Part shown: piece after piece, positions 26,549-36,028 of the stretch
How positions within the stretch are numbered: position 1 is the stretch's first letter
Layout of the letters: each line of letters opens with the position of its first letter
Assembly (NCBI RefSeq): GCF_014640555.1
Contig: NZ_BMHE01000013.1
Span: 62,001 to 126,000, forward strand
Length of the DNA stretch: 64,000 nucleotides
Source of the DNA: Paenibacillus marchantiophytorum
GTDB taxonomy: Bacteria > Bacillota > Bacilli > Paenibacillales > NBRC-103111
Direction: 5' to 3'
The notes under the pieces: generated by a model
Databases searched by the model: none
Told to the model about the DNA's origin: nothing
The model's input: only the letters and a program-made list of their open reading frames with translations
Program-made: the position numbers and the translations under genes

Positions 26549-27727
26549 TTAAGCTGTCGTAACTTCATCCTCGGAAGCACTATCCGAATCTGTGCCCTCT
26601 AAGAAGAATTGCACCAGCTTCACATGCTTTTTCAGTGATTTTTCGTGAATCAGATTAATTTTCCCGTTATCCAGAGCGCCGAAGACATAGATCAGTTCCT
26701 CATTGCCGTGGGACCAATCGAAGCCGTCGAGAATTTGCAGGCAGGAAGTCCACTCATCGTTGTACTGTCCATTCGGGAATAAGAACCGATTCGCATACAG
26801 CGCAATGCTTTCCTGAATGACCCGATTCGCAGAGGTATATTGGGCTAACCCCGGTTGTTCCGGCATCATTGGCAAGATCGTGTTGAAGAATTGGTGCAAA
26901 ATTTCAACATAAGTTGAAGGATCTTGGCGAATTTTACGTTGCAGTTCGTAAGACGGCTGCATTCTGCCCGAGAACAACATCGTCGCGGTTGCATAGAGCC
27001 AGCTGAAGCACGTAAAGTTGCGGTTGAAGGATGTCAGATTGCTGCGTCGCTCAACGCCAACAGCTTTCAAATACACATTGTGATCGACAACCTGTTGAAT
27101 CACCAGATTCAGCGGATCAATAGAATCAAAGGAATGTCCAAGCTCCTTGCTGACCAGTTGGACTTTGGAATTGATGTCGCCGAAGAGCTGCTGTTCTTCT
27201 TCCTCGGTCAACCCAATATAGATCTGCACAGCAAGCTGTGTTTCCATCAGATCCAGGCGTCTGCCTTCGAGTTGATTAATCGTTCCTTCGGTTTCATCCA
27301 CTTCTTGCTTCACTTCGGCATCCTGCGGGAATTTGCGCTGCTTGATTTTGAGCACAACCAGTTTCTTCTCGTAACGTCGAACTTCTTTCTGCATTTGATC
27401 ATTCACATAGCCAAGCGCCAGAATTCGATGCTGTCCGTCCAGGATTGAAAGCTTGGAGCCATGTCTCAAAAGGAATTCCTTCTCCCCTTTGGACAATTGG
27501 TTCACTTCACGCAGCGAAAGGGTCACGGGACCGAAAAAAACATGATCCAACTCACGTTCTTGAAGGTAGGTCGAAATTTTACGTCTTTGCATGTTGCTTA
27601 ATTTCCGCTGTACCATCGGATCAATCATCGTATAGTTCAACAAATCCTGGACGCGCAAAGCTACGGTTGAAAGTCCGAACTTATCGCAAAAAGGATGTAT
27701 GGTCATCTTCAGGCGTAATCCTTCCAT
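26549..27727 (-). CDS. DGQHR-domain protein, DndB-like (second of a pair)
   Basis: This 392-residue soluble protein carries the signature DGQHR at residues 97-101 (SILDGQHRILAL). It is followed by a charged coiled-coil insert (about 112-155) and the conserved MYLGxT-like segment IYIGLTEEEEQQLFGDIN. In DndB, which controls DNA phosphorothioation, the DGQHR motif lies in a ParB/Srx-like fold. The C-terminal half is mostly helical, and the tail is acidic. ATG at 27727 follows GGAGGACGTGAGCTA. The start overlaps the stop of its paralogue by one base. No dndA, C, D or E gene is nearby, so its role is unknown. Confidence 0.8.
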   Translation of the reverse strand: MEGLRLKMTIHPFCDKFGLSTVALRVQDLLNYTMIDPMVQRKLSNMQRRKISTYLQERELDHVFFGPVTLSLREVNQLSKGEKEFLLRHGSKLSILDGQHRILALGYVNDQMQKEVRRYEKKLVVLKIKQRKFPQDAEVKQEVDETEGTINQLEGRRLDLMETQLAVQIYIGLTEEEEQQLFGDINSKVQLVSKELGHSFDSIDPLNLVIQQVVDHNVYLKAVGVERRSNLTSFNRNFTCFSWLYATATMLFSGRMQPSYELQRKIRQDPSTYVEILHQFFNTILPMMPEQPGLAQYTSANRVIQESIALYANRFLFPNGQYNDEWTSCLQILDGFDWSHGNEELIYVFGALDNGKINLIHEKSLKKHVKLVQFFLEGTDSDSASEDEVTTA

Positions 27728-28863
27728 TAGCTCACGTCCTCCTTGTCACTGATCAGAAATGCATTCTGCTCTTGATAAAAGTTTTTGATAAAGTTATAGG
27801 CCTTCATAATGCGCGTACGTCTTGGCAAACGATCTTTCTCGTCGCCGGCATAAATGCCGTTCCAATTCACATGAGGCAGAATTTTCAGCGCATGCTCAAG
27901 CGCATATCGATTGAATTTACCAGGTTTGGTAGCTTCTTCGTGAATAAATAACGCTAAGGCAATCTGGATATTTTCGGACCATACCGCTTCACCCTTGGTT
28001 GGTTCCGGCAAGTAGTTCAGCAAGCCATTGAAATAGGTTCCACCTAGTGAAACCAGGTCTTGCAGTTCTTTCTCTTCATATTGATAGCCGTTATTCCGGG
28101 CTGCTGATTTCATTCTGCCTTCGAATAGGGCAACCAAGATTTCAATTAACAAATGATACGAGAATAGGTATTCAGGTGATTTGCCTCTTTCCGAGAACAT
28201 ATCTACGGTCAGTTTCTGCATAGCTGGTGCTTTGGCAGCAAGTTCTGTAGCTGCAACATGATAAAATCTACGTTGATCACGCAGTACGGCCAGGTTACCG
28301 CCGAGTTTGCGCGGCAATTTATTAATATCAGAGAATAATTGGCGCTCTTGTCGTGCATTAATGTCCAAATAGGTCATCGTCGAAATAGGGAATGCGTACA
28401 GTCTACGCAATTTCTCCGTAATCTCTTCCATTTTGTCGTATTCGCGCCGATCTTTGGCACGTGCCATTTGGCTCTGCAGCGTTTCCATAATGCGTTGGAA
28501 AGCAGCTAAGCGATGCTGGCCATCTACCACATAAAGCTTCTCAATCGGCTGCAAGCGCAGGGCTTGTTGATCATCATCATAATGACCGGCGCCTCTGGCC
28601 GAAAATATAATACCTGGGAAATAGATAGGTTGACGATCTTCCAAATACAAGTTTACATAGTCGATCAGTTTCGAAAGATTTCGAGGAATAATCGCACGCT
28701 GCACCTCTAAATCCACTTCATAAATCGAAAATAGTTTACTCATAGGTAAGGTAGCTGCAATTGTTGCTTGCCCAAACGTCTGTCCTAACACACCAGGAAT
28801 TTCAACGAAGGACGAAGGCTTCTGTTCAGCTAATAGCTCAGATAAAGACGAAATAACATCCAT
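27727..28863 (-). CDS. DGQHR-domain protein, DndB-like (first of a pair)
   Basis: This 378-residue paralogue of the next gene has DGQHR at residues 114-118 (LYVVDGQHRLAAF), a shorter charged insert (about 128-152) and the matching TYLDINARQERQLFSDINK. The two proteins share architecture but are clearly diverged, so they may form a heteromer. They are translated in overlap (TAATG). The upstream gap of about 95 bases holds the likely promoter and a repeated word TCTAATTTTCA. DNA binding or modification control is inferred only from the DndB resemblance. DUF-level function is unknown. Confidence 0.8.
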   Translation of the reverse strand: MDVISSLSELLAEQKPSSFVEIPGVLGQTFGQATIAATLPMSKLFSIYEVDLEVQRAIIPRNLSKLIDYVNLYLEDRQPIYFPGIIFSARGAGHYDDDQQALRLQPIEKLYVVDGQHRLAAFQRIMETLQSQMARAKDRREYDKMEEITEKLRRLYAFPISTMTYLDINARQERQLFSDINKLPRKLGGNLAVLRDQRRFYHVAATELAAKAPAMQKLTVDMFSERGKSPEYLFSYHLLIEILVALFEGRMKSAARNNGYQYEEKELQDLVSLGGTYFNGLLNYLPEPTKGEAVWSENIQIALALFIHEEATKPGKFNRYALEHALKILPHVNWNGIYAGDEKDRLPRRTRIMKAYNFIKNFYQEQNAFLISDKEDVS

Positions 28864-28957
28864 ATAGGTACCCCTTTCAAGTTATAAAATTTCTAATTTT
28901 CACAGAAATGATTCACTATGTCTCTCATTCTCCTATTTTTACCAAAATCTCTAATTT

Positions 28958-30133
28958 TCATTCTAGTGTTCGCAGCCAATCTCCTATTCGTCTTGCCGCT
29001 TCCAGCAACCTAGCTTCATCCTGTACCAAGGCGATACGTACAAAGCCCTCACCTTCCGCTCCGAAAGCGTCTCCAGGAATAACGACAACACCAGCGTGAT
29101 AAAGCATTTCCCGGGAAATTTGTCGAGATGTCCACCCTTTAGGAATAGCGGCCCAAATAAACATCGTGGCCTTAGGAGGTGTGATCTTCCAGCCCGCAAC
29201 TTCAAGTGCGGTGATGAAGACATCACGTCTTCTCTGATAAACATCAGCGACAGAATGATCATGTTCCATATCTTCCTGTAATGCTGCAATTCCAGCCGCT
29301 TGAATAGCCCCCCATACACCATAATCAATATTTGATTTCAGTGTCTTCAAAGCTTTCACAGCGTCCGCTTGCCCGGTTAGGAAGGCGATGCGACAACCTG
29401 CCATATTAAAGCTTTTGGATAAAGAATGAAACTCAACTGCAACCTCCTTAGCGCCCTCTATCTCTAAAATACTCATTGGCTTATAGCCGTCAAAAGCCAT
29501 TTCAGAGTAGGCTAAATCGTGTACGACAAGCAAATCATGCTTCTTGGCATAGGCAATTAATTGCTCAAAGAAAGCACGATCTGCAACAGCAGACAGCGGA
29601 TTGCTCGGATAGTTAAGCAGGATGAATCTCGCCTTGGCAGCCACGTCTACTGGAATGTCTACTAATTGGGGTAAATAATTATGCTCAGCACGCAGTGGGA
29701 GCAAGTAGGGCTCAACACCTGCCAGCACTAAACTTGCCGAATATATAGGGTATCCTGGATCGGGTACAATGGCAATGTCCCCTGGATCGCAGAGTGAAAG
29801 CGCTAAGTGAGCCAAACCATCTTGTGAACCCATCAAGGTTAGGATTTCATGCTCGGGGTCCAGCTCTACACCAAAGCGATAACGGTACCACTTGGCAACT
29901 GCTGTCCGAAAAGCGAGACTTCCTTCCGATGTGGGGTAACCATAGTGGTCAGGATTTTGTACAGCTTCTGTGAATGCTTCAATGATTCGAGTTGACGGCG
30001 GCAGGTCAGGACTTCCTATACCTAAATCTATGACGTCTACCCCTCGATTCATAACCTCTCTCTTCCAATCTGCAACTTCCGAAAAAATAGCAGAGCCTAA
30101 CTGACTAAGTCGTTTCGAACCTTTAATTGTCAT
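28958..30133 (-). CDS. Class I/II PLP aminotransferase, LL-diaminopimelate-aminotransferase-like
   Basis: This 391-residue fold-type I aminotransferase has DLGIGSPDLPPS, the PLP-contacting NYPSNPLSA and AYSEMAFDGYKP, and the Schiff-base lysine in SLSKSFNMAGCRIAF. It ends with the arginine segment FVRIALV. The wording resembles the DapL/aspartate aminotransferase If branch, though many relatives act on other amino acids. The substrate is not settled. ATG at 30133 follows GAGGAACTAACCC. It stands alone between the M50 gene and the DGQHR pair. Confidence 0.82.
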   Translation of the reverse strand: MTIKGSKRLSQLGSAIFSEVADWKREVMNRGVDVIDLGIGSPDLPPSTRIIEAFTEAVQNPDHYGYPTSEGSLAFRTAVAKWYRYRFGVELDPEHEILTLMGSQDGLAHLALSLCDPGDIAIVPDPGYPIYSASLVLAGVEPYLLPLRAEHNYLPQLVDIPVDVAAKARFILLNYPSNPLSAVADRAFFEQLIAYAKKHDLLVVHDLAYSEMAFDGYKPMSILEIEGAKEVAVEFHSLSKSFNMAGCRIAFLTGQADAVKALKTLKSNIDYGVWGAIQAAGIAALQEDMEHDHSVADVYQRRRDVFITALEVAGWKITPPKATMFIWAAIPKGWTSRQISREMLYHAGVVVIPGDAFGAEGEGFVRIALVQDEARLLEAARRIGDWLRTLE

Positions 30134-30191
30134 GGGTTAGTTCCTCATTATGTTGAATTCAATTAATGCCATTAACTAATAATACGTAAAC

Positions 30192-31295
30192 TTAGATAAT
30201 ACCTACTTGATGAACCAATCTGATCATATAGAGTAAAAATAATACTAAAGTAAGGTAAGCGATCCCGAACTTCCATCGTGTGCTTGTTGGAACATCATAA
30301 TAGCGTTCTTGCACACCAAGAGGCGAGAAATCCACTTGCACTTGAAGTCCCAAGAAAAAACTAGTCTCTTTCTGCACGCGCTCTACCTTGACTAGTTGAA
30401 CTTTTTTGATTGTGGATTGCTGAGGCAAATACGCATGCCCCTCGAAGCCAATCCCCTGCCAATGCATAATGATAACTTGTCTGCCTTCTCCCGCGCCTTG
30501 GATCTCTGAATACGTTGTATAGTCAAGTTCTCGCGTATGGCTTTCACCTGGGATCATATAACCTTGCTCCAGCAAATGGTTCGCTGCGAACTCAAAACGT
30601 GTAGAAACCGAAACAATTTCCTCACGATTTCTAAATTTCACGTATTTCTTGTATAAATCCCAAGCAAACATCGCCCAGATCACCAAGAAAATAACTTGAT
30701 TTATATAATTTTTTAGATAAAAAATAAAAACCAAACCGCCAATTAGTCCTAGCACCCATAACCATCGTGTTACTGCAGTTGAAATTCTGCCTCCGTCTAA
30801 CGGATGAATCGGCAGTAAATTAATCAAATTAAGATAAAACGACGCATAAGCAATTGCTACAAGGACGGGAGAATCCATATAAACACCTAAACCGAATGTT
30901 GCTACGCCTCCAAGTGTTCCTAGAACAGGCCCTCCGATTCCGATAAAAGCTTCTGTCGCCGCATCGGAAGGATTCTTTTTCATCGTGATGAGGGCACCGA
31001 GGAACGGAATGAAGACAGGCGCGGATACCGGGAGCCCTTTGATTTTGGCTGCAAAGACATGCCCCAGCTCATGAATGAGAACCAAGAAAACAATGCCGAT
31101 TACAAAAGGCAATGGGGCCAGATAGGCGTAAGCCCAAATCGTGATGAACATCGAAATAATGGCTCCGCCGACTTTTCCGAACTTCAAGGCAGCCAGAAGC
31201 AGCTTGCCTTGTGATAGCAGAACAGCGATAAAGCCGCCGATAGCCAGTGGTGATTTTTTGCGAGCGGGTGGTTTTTCTTTTTCTTCCAACCTCAC
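30192..31295 (-). CDS. Site-2-protease-type membrane metallopeptidase (M50)
   Basis: This 367-residue membrane protein has a short basic N-terminus and several membrane helices in residues 15-215. The zinc motif is HELGH (LVLIHELGHVFAAK), with the third ligand in NLLPIHPLDGGR. Together these define a M50 intramembrane zinc protease. The C-terminal part (about 230-335) is a soluble beta-rich region, followed by one last helix. It may cleave membrane anti-sigma factors or other short substrates, but no target is evident. GTG at 31295 lies one base past the stop of the Spx-like gene, with AAGGGGTG as the site; TTG at 31289 is an alternative. Confidence 0.85.
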   Translation of the reverse strand: MRLEEKEKPPARKKSPLAIGGFIAVLLSQGKLLLAALKFGKVGGAIISMFITIWAYAYLAPLPFVIGIVFLVLIHELGHVFAAKIKGLPVSAPVFIPFLGALITMKKNPSDAATEAFIGIGGPVLGTLGGVATFGLGVYMDSPVLVAIAYASFYLNLINLLPIHPLDGGRISTAVTRWLWVLGLIGGLVFIFYLKNYINQVIFLVIWAMFAWDLYKKYVKFRNREEIVSVSTRFEFAANHLLEQGYMIPGESHTRELDYTTYSEIQGAGEGRQVIIMHWQGIGFEGHAYLPQQSTIKKVQLVKVERVQKETSFFLGLQVQVDFSPLGVQERYYDVPTSTRWKFGIAYLTLVLFLLYMIRLVHQVGII

Positions 31296-31296
31296 G

Positions 31297-31662
31297 TCAC
31301 CCCTTCGCCCATGCTTGCTCAAACTCCGGCTCCTTAAATCCTACAGTAACCTTATGCCCATCGGTAACGATAGGGCGTTTAATTAGTCGGCCATTCGAAG
31401 CCAGCAGCTCGAGCATCTGCTCTTGCGACATGCCTGGCAGCTTGTCTTTTAAATTCATCTCTCTGTACACTTCACCCGATGTATTGAAGAACTTCTTGAT
31501 CTCCAAACCGCTGTCGCTTAGCAGCTTGGCAAGCTCCTTGGCGGAAGGCGGCGTATCGAACAAAGGAATATTTTCTGCGATATCTACCTCATGGACTTTC
31601 AGCCATTTGATGGCGCTGCGGCATGTCCCACATTTATCGTAACAAAACACTTTTACCGGCAT
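31297..31662 (-). CDS. Spx/arsenate-reductase-family protein
   Basis: This 121-residue thioredoxin-fold protein has a CxxC at residues 11-14 (KCGTC), the conserved IPLFDTPPSAKEL, and the arginine-bearing RLIKRPIVTDG near residue 94. This group includes Spx, MgsR and YusI. The CxxC and the RP motif suit a redox enzyme or regulator. The RNA-polymerase-binding features of Spx cannot be judged by eye. AAAAGGAG precedes the ATG. It is cotranscribed with the M50 protease gene one base downstream. Confidence 0.82.
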   Translation of the reverse strand: MPVKVFCYDKCGTCRSAIKWLKVHEVDIAENIPLFDTPPSAKELAKLLSDSGLEIKKFFNTSGEVYREMNLKDKLPGMSQEQMLELLASNGRLIKRPIVTDGHKVTVGFKEPEFEQAWAKG

Positions 31663-31740
31663 GATGCGAAAACTCCTTTTATAAGTCAGATCTATTTAAA
31701 ATTCTGGGCTAAATGTAAGGGAAAGTCAAGTTATACCCAA

Positions 31741-31772
31741 AGAAAAACCATCCATTTGGGGATGGTTTTTCG
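31741..31772 (-). terminator. Terminator at the end of the cobalamin-rluA operon
   Basis: AAAAACCATCC / GGATGGTTTTT arms are symmetric and AT-flanked, directly after the stop at 31777. It could act in both directions. Confidence 0.85.
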
Positions 31773-31776
31773 CATT

Positions 31777-32718
31777 TTAGTTGTTTTTTTCAAGCCAAGT
31801 TTGCAAAGTCAGCAAGTCAGCGGGCAGTGGAGCCAAATATTCCGTCCATGTTCGCGTGCCTGGATGCACGAAGCCTAGTTTATGAGCATGCAGGGCTTGT
31901 CGATCGAGCCTTTGATTTACTTCCTCCGCAGCGGATCCCTGATCATACTCAGGCAGCGTATACATCTTGTCACCAAGCAGCGGATGCCCCAAATGACGCA
32001 TGTGCACGCGAATTTGATGGGTACGTCCAGTTTCCAGCCAAATCCGAACTAAGGCGGCCTGTGCGAACTGCTGGACAACCTCATAATGGGTGACGGCTGA
32101 ATAACCATCTGGCCTTACAATACGCACATGAGGCTGCTCAGGATCGCGATCAATCGGTTCATTAATCGTGCCTTTCGCATCCGCTACTGTCCCCCAAACA
32201 AAGGCTAGATACTCTTTTTTTACCTGATGCTGAATCATCTGCTCCGAAATTTGTTGGTGAACATAGGGCGTCTTGGCAATTGCGAGAACACCTGACGTTT
32301 CTTGATCTAGCCGGTGAATCGGACGGAAGCGGCAAGTAATCCCAGCTTGCTGCCAATGATGGACAACACCGTTGGCGATCGTATTCACATAATGACCATG
32401 CGTGGGATGCACGATGATGCCGGCCTCTTTGGCTAGAATGAGCAAATGATCATCCTCATGAAGAATATGCAGAGGCAGATCCTGCGGCAGGATATCCTCG
32501 GACTCTTCTTCCTCCATCCGAATTTCCACACGATCTCCGGCATTCACTTTAATGTTAATATACTGTCTGACACCATTCACTGTGATTCCCTGCTCCGTCA
32601 GTTTAATGCGGGAAAGCAGTTTGCGGGAAACCATCAATCTCTTTTGCAGTACCGTTTTAAGAATAAAGCCCTCTTCCTCTGGCGGCACGATATATACTAA
32701 AGGTTCATAATAACTCAT
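31777..32718 (-). CDS. RluA-family rRNA/tRNA pseudouridine synthase
   Basis: This 313-residue protein has an N-terminal S4-like RNA-binding domain (about 25-75) and a catalytic domain. The latter has the RluA signature HRLDQETSGVL, with the nucleophilic Asp, then GRTHQIRVHMRHLGHPLLGD. It isomerises uridine in structured RNA; the target site cannot be told. Its ATG overlaps the pduO stop by four bases, so it is translated from the tail of the cobalamin operon. This is unusual for a housekeeping RNA enzyme. The terminator follows directly. Confidence 0.9.
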   Translation of the reverse strand: MSYYEPLVYIVPPEEEGFILKTVLQKRLMVSRKLLSRIKLTEQGITVNGVRQYINIKVNAGDRVEIRMEEEESEDILPQDLPLHILHEDDHLLILAKEAGIIVHPTHGHYVNTIANGVVHHWQQAGITCRFRPIHRLDQETSGVLAIAKTPYVHQQISEQMIQHQVKKEYLAFVWGTVADAKGTINEPIDRDPEQPHVRIVRPDGYSAVTHYEVVQQFAQAALVRIWLETGRTHQIRVHMRHLGHPLLGDKMYTLPEYDQGSAAEEVNQRLDRQALHAHKLGFVHPGTRTWTEYLAPLPADLLTLQTWLEKNN

Positions 32719-33284
32719 AATTTGCGTCTAAACACCTCTGCACTGCGAATATAGGTGACATCCTCAATACCTTCACGGTGGTTGGCCGTGCGGGCAATCG
32801 TAAAGAAGAGATCTGATAGTCTGTTCAAATATCGGCGCACCTCAGGATTTATTTCTTGTGTGCGAGCTAGGGTAACGACGCGACGTTCCGCTCTGCGGCA
32901 CACCGTTCGACAAATATGAAGGGTAGAAGAAACCGTTCCGCCTCCAGGTAAAATAAAACGGGTAATATCCGGAGTTTCTTTATCATATTGATCAATCCAG
33001 ACCTCTAGCGCATCGACCATTTCTGCTGTAACTTTATAAGGCCGCAGCTCTGGCTTCAATAACGCCAAATCGGAACCGCAATCAAAAATCTCATGCTGAA
33101 TCTGCTGCAAATCCGGCAGCAAATCGGGATACACCGCCGGGTCCATGAAGCTTATCGCTTGACCTACGTGACAGTTCAACTCATCCGTCGTTCCATAAGC
33201 TTCTACGCGATCATCATCTTTATCCACACGGCCGCCTATCACGCCAGTTTGCCCTGCATCTCCGGTGCGCGTATAAATTTTCAT
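32715..33284 (-). CDS. pduO: Cob(I)yrinic acid a,c-diamide adenosyltransferase, PduO type
   Basis: The enzyme adds the 5'-deoxyadenosyl group from ATP to cob(I)alamin or related corrinoids. The 189-residue helical-bundle protein has the ATP-binding N-terminus YTRTGDAGQTGVIGG and the conserved arginine helix CRRAERRVV near residue 130. It overlaps both neighbours by four bases: ATG of pduO in the cobQ stop, and the rluA ATG in the pduO stop. This tight packing indicates translational coupling. Confidence 0.92.
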   Translation of the reverse strand: MKIYTRTGDAGQTGVIGGRVDKDDDRVEAYGTTDELNCHVGQAISFMDPAVYPDLLPDLQQIQHEIFDCGSDLALLKPELRPYKVTAEMVDALEVWIDQYDKETPDITRFILPGGGTVSSTLHICRTVCRRAERRVVTLARTQEINPEVRRYLNRLSDLFFTIARTANHREGIEDVTYIRSAEVFRRKL

Positions 33285-34891
33285 CGGGTACCTGCCTCCC
33301 TGTTCCTGGATTTATATGGTTCCATCATCTCATAAACGCGCTGCATATCCAAGTGGCTTCGCACATGATCTGCCAGCCTGTCGAAGGCAGCTTCCCTGCG
33401 TTCTTTGAACCGAAGTCCTTCCGCAGCAGGACCTAGTCCTTTCTGCTGGCGAATCCGATTGAGCCATGCCCTGCGGAAGTCATCATTGTGCAATATCCCG
33501 TGCAAATAAGTTCCCCAGACACGGCCTTCCTCGGCCACCGCTCCATCTTCATGCCAACTATCTGCATGGCCCTCTGAATCTTCAAGCGATGTTTTAATCC
33601 GAAATGGGCTTTCTACCTCGTGCAAATAACGTGTGCGTCCCATATGAATTTCATAACCCTCAATAAGCAGTTTGTTAGGAGTTTCAGCAAAAAGCGTACT
33701 GCTGCCATGCACCTGAACCGTTCGCTTCTCCGCAGTGAACACCGTTTCAGTCGGCAGTAGTCCCAGCCCCGCTAATTCGGGATGGTCCGATTCGTAGCCA
33801 TCCGGATCGAGCAGCTTGCTGCCCAGCATCTGGTAGCCTGCACAAATACCGGCGACCCAACCTTCCTCCTGATGGACAAAAGCTTGAATACGCTCCGTTA
33901 AGCCCGACTCGTTCAAATACCGCAGATCGTCCATCGTATTTTTGCTGCCGGGCAGCACAATCACGTCAGGTTCTCCCCAGTCAGCCAGATGCGTAATATA
34001 ACGGAAGTGGACGTCCTTCTCTTCTTGCAGCGGATCGAAATCCGTAAAGTTCGAAAGACGAGGCAAGCGAATCACCGCGATATCCAATTGATCTGCCGTT
34101 TTGCCGCTTCCATAACTGTCATTGCGTTTACTTTGCACTCTCTTCGAGTCCAGGGAAGCTGAATCTTCATCCTCGATCCCGAGCTGCGGCAAATACGGAA
34201 TAACACCGAGCACAGGTTTGCCTGTTCTCTCCTCCAGCCAATCCAAGCCCGGCTTCAGCAAGCTGACGTCGCCACGGAATTTATTAATAATAAAGCCCTT
34301 CACACGGTCTCGCTCTTCTGGCGTCAGAATCTCCAATGTCCCTACGATAGAAGCGAATACGCCGCCACGATCAATATCCGCTACAAGCAGTACAGGGGCA
34401 TCCGCCCAGCCGGCCAAACGCATGTTCACGATATCCCGGTCTTTTAAATTCACTTCTGCCGGACTCCCCGCACCTTCGAGCACCACCACATCATACTCGC
34501 TGCGCAGTCGTTTCAAAGCATCCTTCACAATGATCTCCGCTTGCGGCAAATATGACTCCCGATAGGTTCGCGCATCCAGATCGGAGAAGGGAACACCGTG
34601 AACGACAACCTGGGCCACCATGTCTTGTTTGGGCTTGAGGAGAATTGGATTCATATCGGTTGTCGCGAGGATTTTGCAGGCATCCGCTTGAACGCCCTGC
34701 GCTCGACCGATTTCTTTGCCGTCAAAAGTCACGTAGGAATTCAAGGACATATTTTGTGATTTAAAAGGGGCCGTTTGCCAGCCATCTTGAACGAGAATAC
34801 GGCATATCGCCGCCGTTAAAATACTTTTGCCCACATCGGAGGCAGTGCCCTGAACCATCAATGTGGCTGCTTGCACAGTCGCTTTTGTCAT
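33281..34891 (-). CDS. cobQ: Cobyric acid synthase (glutamine-hydrolysing)
   Basis: CobQ amidates four side chains of adenosylcobyrinic acid a,c-diamide using glutamine and ATP. The 536-residue protein has an N-terminal dethiobiotin-synthetase-like ATPase (MVQGTASDVGKSIL P-loop) and a C-terminal class I glutamine amidotransferase. The latter has the nucleophile Cys in VAGICAGYQMLG and the His in GTYLHGILHND. The length is about 30 residues over the usual size because of a charged insert near residue 240. ATG at 34891 follows GAGGGTAAGGTC inside the end of cobD. Confidence 0.94.
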   Translation of the reverse strand: MTKATVQAATLMVQGTASDVGKSILTAAICRILVQDGWQTAPFKSQNMSLNSYVTFDGKEIGRAQGVQADACKILATTDMNPILLKPKQDMVAQVVVHGVPFSDLDARTYRESYLPQAEIIVKDALKRLRSEYDVVVLEGAGSPAEVNLKDRDIVNMRLAGWADAPVLLVADIDRGGVFASIVGTLEILTPEERDRVKGFIINKFRGDVSLLKPGLDWLEERTGKPVLGVIPYLPQLGIEDEDSASLDSKRVQSKRNDSYGSGKTADQLDIAVIRLPRLSNFTDFDPLQEEKDVHFRYITHLADWGEPDVIVLPGSKNTMDDLRYLNESGLTERIQAFVHQEEGWVAGICAGYQMLGSKLLDPDGYESDHPELAGLGLLPTETVFTAEKRTVQVHGSSTLFAETPNKLLIEGYEIHMGRTRYLHEVESPFRIKTSLEDSEGHADSWHEDGAVAEEGRVWGTYLHGILHNDDFRRAWLNRIRQQKGLGPAAEGLRFKERREAAFDRLADHVRSHLDMQRVYEMMEPYKSRNREAGTR

Positions 34892-34895
34892 GACC

Positions 34896-35990
34896 TTACC
34901 CTCGATTCATCTTGAAATCTGACAGCATGTTATGTAATCCGGCGATTAGCCGTTCATTGTCTTCTCGAAGTCGGATCGCAACTCGGCAGTAACGTTCATC
35001 AAGACCTTCAAACAAAGAAGCATCCCGAATCAAAATACCTTGCTGCCCCATATGCTGCTGAGCTTGCTTGACCGTAATTCCCATAGACAGCGGGAAGGAA
35101 AAAAGCAGGAAATTCACTTCACTAGACACAACTTCCAGACCTAATTGTCCTAACTGCTGAATCAGCCATGTCTTCTCTTCGTGCAGCCACTGCCAACTTT
35201 TACTTTCGTAATCCACATCATCAAGTACCGACGACCCTATACGCTGCGCCAAATAATTCACACTCCACTGCACTTGCAGCTGCTCTATCTGCCTGATCCA
35301 ATCCGGATGCGCCACCATAAAACCTAAACGTATGCCTGGGATCGAATAAAACTTGGTCATAGAACGAATTACCAATAGCTGTGGATTATTAGCGGCTTGT
35401 TGCAGCAGCGAATGATCCTGCTCATTGGGCACAAACTCCATGAAAGCTTCATCAAGTACACAGCGGTGACCGCTCTGCACAAGCCCCTCCAGAACGGGCC
35501 CTGGTATAAGCTTGCCTGTCGGATTATTCGGATGGCCCAGGAAGAACAGATCAACAGATGCATAAGCTGCTTCCACATCTTGCTGCTGCAGTTCGAATTG
35601 ATATTCTGCTTGAAGCGGAATATTGTAAATTTCGCCCCCGGATTTATGCACAGCTTCCTCATATTCACTGAAGGAAGGTCTGGCAAGTCCAGTAACCTTG
35701 GGCTTGAGGACTCTTGCCGTTAAATCAATCAGTTCCGCCGCACCGTTCCCGACCAGAATACTTTCAACCGGAATAGCGTACTTCGCAGACAGCTTGCTGC
35801 GCAGCTCGCGTACGGCAGGGTCCGGATATTTAACAATATCGCGCCAGCCCTCGCTTAGGATGATCTTAACAGCCTGAGGCGGACCAAGCGGATTCATATT
35901 CGAGCTAAAATCCAGAAAGGCTTCCTTGGGTTGACCGAAGGCTTCCTCAGCGGTCCACAGATCCCCGCCATGTCCATAACGTTCGAGCAT
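34896..35990 (-). CDS. cobD: Threonine-phosphate decarboxylase (CobD/CobC type)
   Basis: This 364-residue PLP enzyme has histidinol-phosphate-aminotransferase fold. It begins HGGDLWTAEEAFG and has the segments LDFSSNMNPLGPP, HPNNPTGKLIP, VLDEAFMEF and the PLP lysine in SMTKFYSIPGIRLGF. These wordings are typical of the L-threonine-O-3-phosphate decarboxylase, which makes the aminopropanol linker of B12. ATG at 35990 follows GAGGAGCAAATTGG. Two upstream in-frame starts lack a good site. The kinase that would make threonine phosphate (PduX) is not in the window. Confidence 0.9.
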   Translation of the reverse strand: MLERYGHGGDLWTAEEAFGQPKEAFLDFSSNMNPLGPPQAVKIILSEGWRDIVKYPDPAVRELRSKLSAKYAIPVESILVGNGAAELIDLTARVLKPKVTGLARPSFSEYEEAVHKSGGEIYNIPLQAEYQFELQQQDVEAAYASVDLFFLGHPNNPTGKLIPGPVLEGLVQSGHRCVLDEAFMEFVPNEQDHSLLQQAANNPQLLVIRSMTKFYSIPGIRLGFMVAHPDWIRQIEQLQVQWSVNYLAQRIGSSVLDDVDYESKSWQWLHEEKTWLIQQLGQLGLEVVSSEVNFLLFSFPLSMGITVKQAQQHMGQQGILIRDASLFEGLDERYCRVAIRLREDNERLIAGLHNMLSDFKMNRG

Positions 35991-36028
35991 CCAATTTGCT
36001 CCTCTCATAACCAATAGGATGAACCCCT

